Origin: Bacillus sp. FJAT-14578 | GTDB lineage: Bacteria; Bacillota; Bacilli; Bacillales; Bacillaceae_H | Direction of reading: 5' to 3' | Assembly: GCF_000504165.1 (NCBI RefSeq) | Contig: NZ_AYSE01000004.1 | Location: forward strand, 372,001-436,000 | DNA length: 64,000 nt | Shown: positions 8,133 to 16,049 of the stretch, piece by piece | Numbering within the stretch: the stretch's first letter is position 1 | Layout: every line of letters begins with the position of its first letter | Program-made: the position numbers and the translations under genes | Notes under the pieces: generated by a model | What the model saw: the letters and a program-made list of their open reading frames with translations, nothing else | The model's database searches: none | Told to the model about the DNA's origin: nothing

Positions 8133-9227
8133 TCATTTCAAATCCTTCGTCATCAGTTCCTCTATAATTTGCGAAGGATCTTTTGCAATAAGGTGATGGT
8201 AATATTCTGTAATGCAATCTTGATATTGTTGAACCTGGTTTTTGTTTTGGAAGAACATATAAAGCTGTTCTTCAATCGTGTTTTTTGCATCCTTCCACTT
8301 GTTTAAATGGATGATGACCCCCAGCTGTTTTAATTGTTGTAAATTGATTTCTTCCTGCCCCGGCAGCGCGTCGTAAACGAAAATAGGTTTTCTTTTGAAT
8401 AAACTCTCACTTACCGTAACCCCTCCTGGTTTTGTGATGATCGCATCTATTTGATCATAAAGTTCATTCATTTTACTCCTGCAGTTTATATAGGTTAGAG
8501 GAATGATATGATCTTTTTGTAACGTTTGGAGTTTTTGATATAATTTCTCATTTTTTCCGCATAACACATAAAAATGAATGTTCTTTTCCTGTCCTATTTT
8601 TTCGATTAAATCTTCTATGGCGCCAACACCGAGGTTTCCTCCAGTAATCAATACTGACAATGAAGGAGGAGAAGAGATATTTACTGCTTGTCCTTCTTGT
8701 TTTTTGATTTTTTTATGGATAGGGATTCCCGTAACAAAAATTTGCTCCTCTTTTACTCCCTTATTTTTTAGAAATTCCTTCATATGATGGGAAGGAACAA
8801 AATGAAAGTCGATATGCTTGATTCCCCAAAAGCGGTGAATGAAGTAATCGGTATATACATTTATGACCGGAGTTCGCAGCTCGCCTTTTTCCTTTAGATA
8901 ATTCAGCATATAGGAAGGCAGGGCATGGGTACAGATAATCAGGTCAGGCTGTTTTTCCTTTATTAATCTTTTCATAAAAGTTATGAATAAAAGCTCATAT
9001 AGGCGATAGCGCTTGTTTTTTTCGACGTTTTTGTAAACGAAGCTTTGATAAATCCAGTTGTATAGACCGGGAAACGCTTGAATCCATTTTAAGATAGATG
9101 TTTGAAACAAGCGCTTCCCTTCATTTCCTTTTTGGAACCTATTTTCCCTTTTTTCATCGAGAAGTTTGGGGAAGATTCCCATGGATTTCGTTCCATGAAT
9201 TGTATGAAGAATAAAAGGATTTTTCAT
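8133..9227 (-). CDS. MGDG-synthase/UgtP-like glycosyltransferase, probably 5'-truncated
   Basis: The 364-residue GT28-type protein resembles UgtP/MurG-like processive glycosyltransferases and Bacillus YkoN. Seen are FPGLYNWIYQSF, PDLIICTHALPSYML, INVYTDYFIHRFW, FVTGIPI, the donor-site VLITGGNLG, and the C-terminal IITKPGGVTVSESL with PIFVYDALPGQEE. It would transfer a sugar to a lipid or carrier at the membrane. The family's N-terminal GxGH acceptor motif is missing, no Shine-Dalgarno lies before the ATG at 9227, and an in-frame stop lies four codons upstream. The product may therefore be inactive or start abnormally. Only 30 bases separate it from the divergent phosphoesterase gene. Confidence 0.75.
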   Translation of the reverse strand: MKNPFILHTIHGTKSMGIFPKLLDEKRENRFQKGNEGKRLFQTSILKWIQAFPGLYNWIYQSFVYKNVEKNKRYRLYELLFITFMKRLIKEKQPDLIICTHALPSYMLNYLKEKGELRTPVINVYTDYFIHRFWGIKHIDFHFVPSHHMKEFLKNKGVKEEQIFVTGIPIHKKIKKQEGQAVNISSPPSLSVLITGGNLGVGAIEDLIEKIGQEKNIHFYVLCGKNEKLYQKLQTLQKDHIIPLTYINCRSKMNELYDQIDAIITKPGGVTVSESLFKRKPIFVYDALPGQEEINLQQLKQLGVIIHLNKWKDAKNTIEEQLYMFFQNKNQVQQYQDCITEYYHHLIAKDPSQIIEELMTKDLK

Positions 9228-9257
9228 GTATAATTTTTATAGAAGGAGGGGAAGCGG

Positions 9258-10109
9258 TTGAATATTTTACTTTTTTCTGTTATCTTCATTGTTCTTTTCT
9301 TTATCGTAAAAAAAGCCCATAAAAATACGAAAGATATCGTAATCAATAAAGTTCACATTAGCGAAAACAAACTCCCGGAACATGATCCGGTTCTTAATAT
9401 TTTGCACCTTTCCGATATGCATTTGGAAAACATCTCGGTTTCCCCGGACCAGCTGTACGAAAAGTTAAAAGGTGAATCAATCGACTTAATTGCACTGACT
9501 GGGGATTTCCTCGATCGAAAACGTACAATACCTAAGCTTATTCCTTATTTAAAAGTACTAACAGAATTGAATGCCAAGCATGGTATGTATGCTGTTTTTG
9601 GCAACCATGACTATGTGCTGCGCGGAAAGAACTTCCAAAAATTGAAAGATACACTTGAAGCATACGGATGTACGGTTATGCAAAATGAAAATCATGTCAT
9701 TTATGTTCAAGGCAGACCTGTAAATATTATTGGTATTGATGATTTTAGTACGAAACATAGCGATTTAAAGGCTTCCTATAAGGGAATTAAGCAGGGAACA
9801 AATTTAGTTTTAACCCATGATCCTAATATTGTCCTTCATATGAAAAACTATCATTTTAACTATTTGCTGTCAGGTCATTTCCATGGCGGCCAAATTTGCT
9901 ATCCAAAAGCCTATCACCTTGTAAAAATGGGCAAACTGGCAAGAATGAACATTATAAAGGGTCTTCATATGCAGGATGGAAAACCTTATTATATTAGTGA
10001 AGGGCTTGGGCAAACGGGATTTAATATTCGGATTGGAAGCCGACCGGAAATCACATTGCACCAATTATCCATTGCATCAGTTGAATATAAATCATTACCT
10101 GCAATGTAG
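9258..10109 (+). CDS. membrane-anchored metallophosphoesterase (YkoQ-like)
   Basis: The 283-residue protein has one N-terminal membrane anchor (residues 2-19) and a complete calcineurin-type metal site: LHLSDMH (DxH), LTGDFLDR (GDxxD), FGNHD, THDPN and LSGHFHGGQ (GHxH). It matches the YaeI/YkoQ group of metallophosphoesterases. The start is TTG at 9258 behind AGGAGGGG. Neighbouring genes for a UgtP-like glycosyltransferase and a YkoP-like protein reproduce the ykoN-ykoP-ykoQ grouping of B. subtilis, which suggests a shared role in envelope lipid or polymer metabolism. The substrate is unknown. Confidence 0.85.
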   Translation: MNILLFSVIFIVLFFIVKKAHKNTKDIVINKVHISENKLPEHDPVLNILHLSDMHLENISVSPDQLYEKLKGESIDLIALTGDFLDRKRTIPKLIPYLKVLTELNAKHGMYAVFGNHDYVLRGKNFQKLKDTLEAYGCTVMQNENHVIYVQGRPVNIIGIDDFSTKHSDLKASYKGIKQGTNLVLTHDPNIVLHMKNYHFNYLLSGHFHGGQICYPKAYHLVKMGKLARMNIIKGLHMQDGKPYYISEGLGQTGFNIRIGSRPEITLHQLSIASVEYKSLPAM

Positions 10110-10115
10110 GATAGG

Positions 10116-10152
10116 AAAGCTGTTAACGTAATCGTTTAACAGCTTTTATTTT
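10116..10152 (+). terminator. phosphoesterase terminator
   Basis: AAAGCTGTTAA (10116-10126) pairs with TTAACAGCTTT (10136-10146), followed by TATTTT. Confidence 0.8.
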
Positions 10153-10237
10153 ACCCATGAAATACTCTAAATGTATTACTTAAAATAGGTAAGCGAGAAG
10201 CTGGGACACATTGAAGAAGAGTTGTCCATTACGTTTA

Positions 10238-10798
10238 TCATCCTTTATACATACTTGTTAATCTTGTTTTTGACATAAATAAATAATTTGGTCCAGATTG
10301 CTTTGAGATATATTTGAAAGACGGACTTGCGGCAGATAAAATATTAATTGGCAAGAAACTTGCCCATTTAAACCATTTGTAAAAAGGATTAGAAATGGGA
10401 ACAACCTCAAAGCCCAGTCGATTCGCTCCTTTGTTCAACATGGTAATGCCAATTATCCCTTTGATTTCCTCGGCTTTATGATGATTTTGAATATAAGACA
10501 CAAGGCTCGGTAAAGATTTTCTGATCGATTGACAAATGAATCGACCTCTTTTTATATCATTTTTAAGGTATTGTATTTCAGTTAATAAGCGGACATTGTG
10601 CAGATGGATTTTCACTAAAATATCGTTTTTATTGACCTGTGTACCATCGGAAAGGATAACATCTCTTCCCTTGTAACGTGTTAATCTCACACGTAAAATG
10701 TTTTCTTCAGGGGTTTCGGTATCAATATAGGTTAATCGGGTAAAGTTGTAATAGATCGGATCAAATAAGTTCCACGCACCCAATAAATAACTCCTCAT
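10238..10798 (-). CDS. YkoP-like protein
   Basis: The 186-residue protein starts at the ATG at 10798 with GAAGGG upstream; a TTG at 10840 would add 14 residues without a site. The central block RVRLTRYKGRDVILSDGTQVNKND-type sequence and LVKIHLHNVRLL match the YkoP domain, found alone or fused to polysaccharide deacetylases. The C-terminal part (VVPISNPFYKWFKWAS) is a hydrophobic, probably membrane-associated segment. Its place beside a YkoQ-like phosphoesterase and a YkoN-like glycosyltransferase supports the assignment. The biochemical function is not known. Confidence 0.65.
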   Translation of the reverse strand: MRSYLLGAWNLFDPIYYNFTRLTYIDTETPEENILRVRLTRYKGRDVILSDGTQVNKNDILVKIHLHNVRLLTEIQYLKNDIKRGRFICQSIRKSLPSLVSYIQNHHKAEEIKGIIGITMLNKGANRLGFEVVPISNPFYKWFKWASFLPINILSAASPSFKYISKQSGPNYLFMSKTRLTSMYKG

Positions 10799-10952
10799 TA
10801 TCCCTTCACTATCCTCATTTCTTTTAAGAGTTTTCAGCAAGCTTATTTTATATTTTTTTCAGGAAAATATTTTGGGAATCACAGGTTGATTTTCTAAAGA
10901 AAAACAAAGAATATCTCTTTAACTTATTGCATAGAACAGCAAAAAAGGAAAT

Positions 10953-10981
10953 ATAAAGTGAAACTTCCATCAGTGGGGGAC
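10953..10981 (+). repeat. half copy of the CTTCNATCAG dispersed repeat
   Basis: AAAGTGAAACTTCCATCAGT and a G run match the left arm of the copies at 5180 and 23985. The pairing right arm is missing. Confidence 0.55.
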
Positions 10982-11191
10982 TTACTGCTCATTAGAGTGG
11001 GATTAAAACGCCAACTTTTTTCGGTAAAAATTCTTTTTTTCAACTCACCAACACATGTAGGAGGGGCAAGTCACGGTGGGCTTCATAAACAGGATTCTCT
11101 CGTACCAATGATTGTGACTGGTACTAATTCTTCTCCGAAGCATTTACGAATGATCGATTTAAATGACTGGATCTTAACTCTTATCAATTAA
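10958..11191 (+). pseudogene. C-terminal scrap of an alkaline phosphatase-superfamily phosphodiesterase
   Basis: The frame from about 11040 encodes SPTHVGGASHGGLHKQDSLVPM, then IVTGTNSSPKHLRMIDLNDW. This resembles the end of alkaline phosphatase-superfamily hydrolases (a His-Gly-Gly metal site followed by DSLVPLIVTGT and LRxxDLKxWI). Upstream in this frame the sequence is the dispersed repeat at 10953, not protein-like. Only about 50 residues of a roughly 400-500-residue enzyme survive. The family call is moderate and the gene is dead. Confidence 0.45.
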
Positions 11192-11251
11192 AAAAGGTTT
11201 AAGGTGTCCCAAAATACATAAAATCAATTAAAAAAGATTGAATTAAGATTT

Positions 11252-11383
11252 TTATTGCGGACGTTTTGTCATGCGCTTTGATTTTTCATTGCGGTCCGCC
11301 TCGATTATTTTTTCACGAACTTCCGGCGGAATCGAGGCCGATGTTTCGTTCAAATTTTTTTGAAATGATTTATTTTTTGCCAT
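11252..11383 (-). CDS. 43-residue charged protein
   Basis: A strong AAGGAGG site eight bases before the ATG at 11383 opens a 43-codon frame: MAKNKSFQKNLNETSASIPP at the start and MTKRPQ at the end. The protein is hydrophilic, rich in Lys, Asn and Glu, with no membrane segment or Cys. The size and composition are like minor small spore proteins, and the next genes on this strand also look spore-related, but I recognise no family. Confidence 0.6.
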   Translation of the reverse strand: MAKNKSFQKNLNETSASIPPEVREKIIEADRNEKSKRMTKRPQ

Positions 11384-11484
11384 GGTGATTTCCTCCTTCC
11401 TTTTGCCAATAGTTTTTCAAGAAAACGACCAATCATTCCTTCTCATACAAAAAAGATATAAAGTACAGCTTTAAAACAAAGTTA

Positions 11485-11519
11485 CAGAATAAAACAAGAC
11501 CATCTCTTGAAGGTCTTGT
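11485..11519 (-). terminator. terminator of the copper-binding protein gene
   Basis: Read on the minus strand, ACAAGACC pairs with GGTCTTGT and is followed by TTTATTTT. Confidence 0.7.
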
Positions 11520-11573
11520 TCTTCGTTTTTTCTTTAATTAATTATTACAGAAGAGACTTAAACAAATGATCAA

Positions 11574-11978
11574 TTAAAATCTCGCTCCGGCAAAGTCCCG
11601 ACACTCTTTAGCACAGTTTAAGCAAATTTGACCACAAGCCTGTGATACTTTATCAGAATGGTTTAAACAATGGTTTCCGCAGGTCTCACATACTTGAGCG
11701 CATAAAGAAGCAAGTGATTTGGCAAATTGGCTCTGACTTGCAATATACTTAGCGGTCAAGGTGCAAATATTGGCGCAATCAGATAATAGTTTTAGTTGTT
11801 CTTGTCTAGATGATATATCCTCCATTTTAAGTATTTCATTTCTTGTATATTCGCATGTGGCTTCACAGTTTTGAACCATCTGTAAAACTTGGTACTGAGG
11901 AAAGCGGTAAGCGTTTTGATAAACCACCATAGGATGATGAACGATCATCGGATAAGGCATCATATTAGTTCGGTACAT
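11574..11978 (-). CDS. Cys-rich four-helix bundle copper-binding protein (DUF326/Csp-like)
   Basis: The 134-residue protein has the repeated CxxxC pattern of the Csp/DUF326 family, whose cytosolic members store Cu(I) inside a four-helix bundle. The motifs are NCEATCEYT (residue ~37), CANICTLTAKYI (~68), LCAQVCETCGNHC (~92) and ACGQICLNCAKECRDFA (~113). The Met/Tyr/His/Pro-rich first 30 residues are extra compared with typical 110-residue members and could contribute metal binding or coat targeting. The copper function is inferred from the family. Confidence 0.8.
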   Translation of the reverse strand: MYRTNMMPYPMIVHHPMVVYQNAYRFPQYQVLQMVQNCEATCEYTRNEILKMEDISSRQEQLKLLSDCANICTLTAKYIASQSQFAKSLASLCAQVCETCGNHCLNHSDKVSQACGQICLNCAKECRDFAGARF

Positions 11979-12088
11979 TTATTTTAATGATTCTCCTTTC
12001 TTTTTAATGAACACTTCACAAGTATATCTTCTTTCGTATTCAAACGAACCCATCAACTAAAAGCAGGGGCAATTTCAGCTTTTAGTTT

Positions 12089-12397
12089 TTAAAACATTTC
12101 ATTCATCTCCCAAGATTCGACGGTTAAATAGGCAGTATGCGGGTCCATGCCTTTACCTATTAAATAGGTCATCGCAGCAACTTCTTGTAATGCATGCTTA
12201 TATGAAGTTGCTTTTGCCTCCTTTAAGCCATATTTCACGAAAGGAGCGATGGTCGTTAAAGTTTGTGATTTCAAGTGAGGGTATAACGGTTGTTTGATTT
12301 GTTGATCTGCCCACATATCAGACTGAGGGTATTGCGGAAACTGCCTAACATGTTGAGGTTGATAATAAGACATATCGTAAGGGTATAAAGGATTCAT
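12089..12397 (-). CDS. 102-residue protein, possible spore coat-type
   Basis: The first 40 residues are Tyr/Pro/Gln-rich (MNPLYPYDMSYYQPQHVRQF), followed by a compact helical domain (APFVKYGLKEAKATSYKHAL, then EVAAMTYLIGKGMDPHTAYLTVESWEMNEMF). GGGAG precedes the ATG. The N-terminus resembles that of the adjacent Csp-like protein and of Bacillus coat proteins, so sporulation expression is likely, but no family is recognised. Confidence 0.6.
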   Translation of the reverse strand: MNPLYPYDMSYYQPQHVRQFPQYPQSDMWADQQIKQPLYPHLKSQTLTTIAPFVKYGLKEAKATSYKHALQEVAAMTYLIGKGMDPHTAYLTVESWEMNEMF

Positions 12398-12540
12398 TTT
12401 TAACTCCCTTTCCTGTTATTGATTGCATTCAGTAATATACTATGTTCCACGAATGTCCTAGGAACTAAGCATATGCCTATATACGCCGAATCGAGCATGG
12501 CTTATTTAGGTTTTATTTATACGGAAGAATCATATTGGCA

Positions 12541-12690
12541 GATAACAAAAAAACTTAACCAGTTTTCGTTTCAGAGAAAGAAGAGATGGAGAGTATTTGG
12601 GATGATGATTGATGGGTCCCAAGAGGCATTGCTTCGCGAAAGAGGACGCTCAAAACTAAGGAAAGCATGTGATTTTGAGCGTTCGTCTGC
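12541..12690 (+). pseudogene. decayed duplicate of the activase 3' end and its terminator
   Basis: The stretch from CTTAACCAGTTTTCGTTTCA resembles 7966-8010, the last codons of the activase relic. It is followed by GACGCTCAAAACTAAGGAAA, which resembles the terminator at 8077-8118. A reading frame through it (12419-12712) is not protein-like. The 12398-12908 gap otherwise shows nothing I can assign. Confidence 0.65.
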
Positions 12691-12908
12691 TTTTTATTTT
12701 CTAAGGGAATAATTTCCTCGGTTTTGCAAACTTTATAAGTAAGAATTCTAGGGCCTTTTTCGTATTTGTGTTTAACATAATTGCTTATAAAGCCTTTAAA
12801 AAGATATACCTCGAGGTGTAAAGAGAGTGGGGTCACTCCAAAAGATAAAAGAAAAAAAGCTCATTATTTTCGCTATTATTGTACTAATTCTTTATTTATC
12901 TCCGTTAT

Positions 12909-13538
12909 TTATTCTTTTAAGCCTTCTTTTTTTAACAGCCTGTCATGCAGTCTGGAGAGGATAAGTAACGCAACAATCGAGCCAACTAGTGTCCACAGCA
13001 TATCCCATTGTGTATCCCAAATATCCCCTTGCGTACCTAAAAAGTCTTTAGACGCTTTTCCTCCTTTTGTTATTTTAGAAACTAACCATTCGATAATCTC
13101 ATATAGGGCAGAGATTGCCAATGACATACTTATGACAATGGTAAATAACCAGGAGCCTTTCGTTAATACGGTTTTCCTCAATAAGATTTCTCTCAGCACA
13201 ATCGCGAATAAACCCTTTAGCAAATGTCCAAATCGGTCGTAATGGTTCCGTTTCAAGTCATAAACATCTTTTATCCAGTCAAAAAGGGGAACTTTTGAGT
13301 ATATATAATGACCGCCGACGAACATACTAATCGCTAAAATTGTAATAATGACATAAGAGAGAGTAGTGAGACGGAACTTATTGTATGTCGCAATTACGAT
13401 AATCAGTCCGACAATGGCAGGGCTAACCTCCAATGCCCAGGTCAAGTATCCTGCCGGTTTGATAACTGACCATATAAAAACTGCGATAACAACCATTAGT
13501 AAAAATAGATGAATTGTTGTACTTTTACCTCTTTTCAA
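12909..13538 (-). CDS. yjdF: DUF2238 membrane protein YjdF
   Basis: This is a membrane protein of about 209 residues with six hydrophobic segments. The signature motifs of the DUF2238/YjdF family are present: RNHYDRFGHLLKGL, a membrane segment with SALYEIIEWLVSK, and LGTQGDIWDTQWDMLW. The start is probably the TTG at 13538, eight bases after AGGAG; the GTG at 13547 overlaps that site. The role is not established; conserved His/Asp/Glu residues in membrane segments hint at transport or catalysis but prove nothing. Confidence 0.85.
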   Translation of the reverse strand: MKRGKSTTIHLFLLMVVIAVFIWSVIKPAGYLTWALEVSPAIVGLIIVIATYNKFRLTTLSYVIITILAISMFVGGHYIYSKVPLFDWIKDVYDLKRNHYDRFGHLLKGLFAIVLREILLRKTVLTKGSWLFTIVISMSLAISALYEIIEWLVSKITKGGKASKDFLGTQGDIWDTQWDMLWTLVGSIVALLILSRLHDRLLKKEGLKE

Positions 13539-13805
13539 TTTTTTCACTCCTATAGAGAGGTTTTCTGCCTACAGTATTTGAAAAAACGCAGTTTCGTATG
13601 CAGGATACTTGAAGAAGTTTACTTTATTTGAATTTAAAAGGTGCGGGGAAAAAACGGTTTTTTAAATCTCGTTCACCGTTTGGGAAATGGCGCCTATGTC
13701 TTCAAGAAACAAGCCATCTTTCCAGATTATAGAAGGAATAGTGTGCAATCTGAACGAGCACCATAGTCGTGTACTTTCAATTACATATCTAGTGGAGGCA
13801 AAACT

Positions 13806-14267
13806 ATGAGCGACTTATTTGGATTTTTTAATGATGAGAAAGAAGAAAGAAATGAGAGAGCGGAAACGGTTGACGATGGAAAGCTGCGTCTTCGTCAAGA
13901 AGAGCTGGACATCTCTAAAGATAGGGTAGAAACAGGAGAGGTAGTCCTGAGCAAAGAAATTGTAGAAGAACAGAAGGTAGTTGACGTTCCTGTTACCCAT
14001 GAGGAAGTTGTTATTGAGAGAAGAGCCATCGATCATGAATCGAGTGATTCTCCTATTGGTACTGAAGAAACCATTCACATTCCGGTTAGCGAGGAACGGA
14101 TTGAAGTAGGGAAACACACTGTAGTAACAGGGGAAGTTTCCGCTTACAAACGTGAAGTAGAAGAAACACGACATGTAGAAGAAACCTTAAGAAGAGAAGA
14201 AGCTCGTGTCAATACAACGGGTGAAGCTCATGTAGTGAATGATGAGGAAGTTCCCCGTTACGTGTAA
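13806..14267 (+). CDS. YsnF/AvaK-domain (DUF2382) stress protein
   Basis: The 153-residue acidic protein carries the YsnF/AvaK domain from about residue 28: LRLRQEELDISKDRVETGEV, VVDVPVTHEEVVIERR, TIHIPVSEERIEVGKH and EETLRREEARVNTTGEA. YsnF is a sigma-B general stress protein in B. subtilis, with unknown mechanism. Many members have an N-terminal PRC-type or DUF2382 repeat; here a short charged leader (LFGFFNDEKEERNERAE) precedes. GGAGG lies eight bases before the ATG. A second, shorter paralogue follows at 14469. Confidence 0.85.
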   Translation: MSDLFGFFNDEKEERNERAETVDDGKLRLRQEELDISKDRVETGEVVLSKEIVEEQKVVDVPVTHEEVVIERRAIDHESSDSPIGTEETIHIPVSEERIEVGKHTVVTGEVSAYKREVEETRHVEETLRREEARVNTTGEAHVVNDEEVPRYV

Positions 14268-14268
14268 G

Positions 14269-14293
14269 ATAGTAAACCTTCTATCAGCGGGAG
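14269..14293 (+). repeat. half copy of the CTTCNATCAG dispersed repeat
   Basis: AGTAAACCTTCTATCAGCGG matches the left arm of the repeats at 5180 and 23985. It begins two bases after the stop codon. Confidence 0.5.
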
Positions 14294-14332
14294 TTTGATT
14301 GTTCATTATTACGGGATAAATTGAAACAAAGA

Positions 14333-14374
14333 AACACCTCACAAATCATGCTTACGATTTGTGAGGTGTTTTTT
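14333..14374 (+). terminator. terminator of the first YsnF-like gene
   Basis: AACACCTCACAAATC and GATTTGTGAGGTGTT form a perfect 15-bp stem followed by TTTT. Confidence 0.9.
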
Positions 14375-14468
14375 CAAAAGCGCTTGAAGGGATGGTTTAG
14401 CCCTTACTTGACCATGTCACGAGATGGGAAAGTTGCAGCTTATTGAAGACAATTATGGAGGATACAAT

Positions 14469-14873
14469 ATGGCAGAGAAATATGACGTACAACTCCAGCT
14501 TCGCGAAGAAGAACTGGACATCTTCAAGAAATGGGTACAAACAGGGGAAGTGACCATACACAAGGAGGTTGTCACAGAGGAAAAAACAATTGTCGTGCCT
14601 GTGACCCGTGAGGAACTTGTAATTGAGAAGAAAAATCTGGATGCAGAAAAAACGGATGAAATGAGTAAAGATGCGGAGACTATCCGAATTCCTATTAGCG
14701 AAGAGCGGATTGAGATTGTCAAACATCCAACGGTTTTAGAAGATGTTACAATTTATAAAAGGCAATTCCAAGAGAATGAGCATGTTGAAGAGACCTTGAA
14801 AAAAGAAAGGGTGCACGTAGAAACAATCGGAAACGCTAAAATTATAGACAAAGAGACCGAAAAGCAGTCCTGA
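14469..14873 (+). CDS. second YsnF/AvaK-domain protein
   Basis: The 134-residue paralogue of the upstream gene starts at the ATG 14469, seven bases after GGAGG. The domain occupies nearly the whole chain: LQLREEELDIFKKWVQTGEV, IVVPVTREELVIEKK, TIRIPISEERIEIVKH, HVEETLKKERVHVETIG. It lacks the short leader of its neighbour. It is separated from that gene by a terminator, so the two are probably independently transcribed. Its stop is followed six bases later by the second copy of the 345-bp repeat. Confidence 0.8.
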   Translation: MAEKYDVQLQLREEELDIFKKWVQTGEVTIHKEVVTEEKTIVVPVTREELVIEKKNLDAEKTDEMSKDAETIRIPISEERIEIVKHPTVLEDVTIYKRQFQENEHVEETLKKERVHVETIGNAKIIDKETEKQS

Positions 14874-14879
14874 TTCATC

Positions 14880-15218
14880 TTTTGATAGTGAAAAATACTT
14901 CTAAATCTTAAAGAGGTAAGACTCCGCTTCAAGGTTTGGAAGAAGAAACTTTTGCGTACTCTGGTACTCTTGTAAGGGCAAACGGTCAAACCAATCACCC
15001 ATTACATGTTTACCCGTTACCGATAATCAACTAAAGCAATGGAAGGTTGATGACCAACTCCTCTGATTCCTTCATCTCGTTCTATGAGTCCCTCATCCTA
15101 TGGATGGGGGATTATTAATGTATTACTTATTATTTTGTTCTTATAAATATATGTTCTAAATAATAAATTTTATAAATCAAAAAAGAAGTTCCATTTCCAT
15201 TTGGAACTTCTTTTTGCT
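14880..15218 (+). repeat. 345-bp dispersed repeat, copy 2
   Basis: This copy matches copy 1 (2000-2346) from TTTTGATAGTGAAAA to GGAACTTCTTTTTGCT, with one net deletion of about 8 bases near 14998. In the G-rich hairpin (about 15086-15112) the two changed bases in the 5' arm, relative to copy 1, both leave G-T (G-U in RNA) pairs. The rest of the gap to 15428 shows no gene. Confidence 0.8.
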
Positions 15219-15428
15219 CGGTAAGAAACAGATATCTCCTGCTAAGTAGAAGAAAATAGTCAACATGCATCTTTTTGGTTATGATTGTATTAATTTGAAA
15301 AAATATACAGCTTTAGTAGAGTGAGAGAATAAGAATGAATGTAACGGCTTTATCATTTAAGTGAAACTATTAGGTAATAAGTTATGAAATGAAGCTGTTC
15401 AATCATTTTTGAGCGGGAGGGAAAAACA

Positions 15429-15749
15429 ATCGACATCATCATTTTAGTTTTGTTTATTCTTATCGTTATAGCGTTAAACATCGGTTTCATCATTCTTTAC
15501 AAGAAGAGAAGATTCAGTTTGATGTTCTCGGGGATCATCATGTCGATACTTGCCCCGATACTTGGTTTTTCAAGCGGCGCCTTGTTTTATCGCTTCTATG
15601 ACTGGAGTTTGGGTGGAAGCGGCGAGGGGGCTGCTTACGGAGGTGCCACCATTGGATTGGGCGTTTTACTAAACGGCTTTCTACTGATTATGGTTGGATT
15701 TGCTTTATGGGTATGGAGAGCCTTCACATCCAAAAATAAGGGGGCTTAA
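15429..15749 (+). CDS. small three-helix membrane protein with a possible ATC start
   Basis: The frame encodes about 106 residues with three hydrophobic segments (about 2-24, 31-52 and 70-96) and a basic tail (RAFTSKNKG). A clear GGGAGG site at 15415-15420 sits eight bases before an ATC codon at 15429. The first usual start, TTG at 15450, has no site and would cut the first membrane helix. So either ATC is used or the ATG has mutated. No family is recognised. Confidence 0.55.
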   Translation: MDIIILVLFILIVIALNIGFIILYKKRRFSLMFSGIIMSILAPILGFSSGALFYRFYDWSLGGSGEGAAYGGATIGLGVLLNGFLLIMVGFALWVWRAFTSKNKGA

Positions 15750-15897
15750 TTCGAATACATGATAAAACTAAATTACTTTCCTTATCATTTGACTAGAATC
15801 ATCCAGTATATGACGAGTTACTACTAATAGAGAAAAAGGTAAAATATGAATCAAAAGTGGGAGGGAAATATGCTTTTCCGTTCATCCTCCTCAAAGG

Positions 15898-15938
15898 CCT
15901 AGTCATGGAAATCCAAGGATTCTGCGACTAGGTCTTTC
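15898..15938 (+). terminator. terminator-like hairpin in the 15750-16049 gap
   Basis: CCTAGTC (15898-15904) pairs with GACTAGG (15926-15932), followed by TCTTTCTT. The remaining 300-base gap holds only an 18-codon frame (15846-15902) that overlaps the hairpin and is not convincing. Confidence 0.55.
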
Positions 15939-16049
15939 TTACTTTCTTACATATCATTCTTATACGTATCAAGGTTAGATTCTTCCAGCTTTCAATAGCC
16001 CTTTACGGGGAATTCTTGTATGCTTGATAATGTATAAGGGGGAATCAAA

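Noticed and set aside
12419..12712. 97-residue plus-strand frame
   Set aside because: It runs through the decayed activase tail and its terminator; residues are not protein-like.
13640..13720. Sigma-B promoter before the first YsnF gene
   Set aside because: GGTTTT and GGGAAA elements exist but the spacing is too long for sigma-B.
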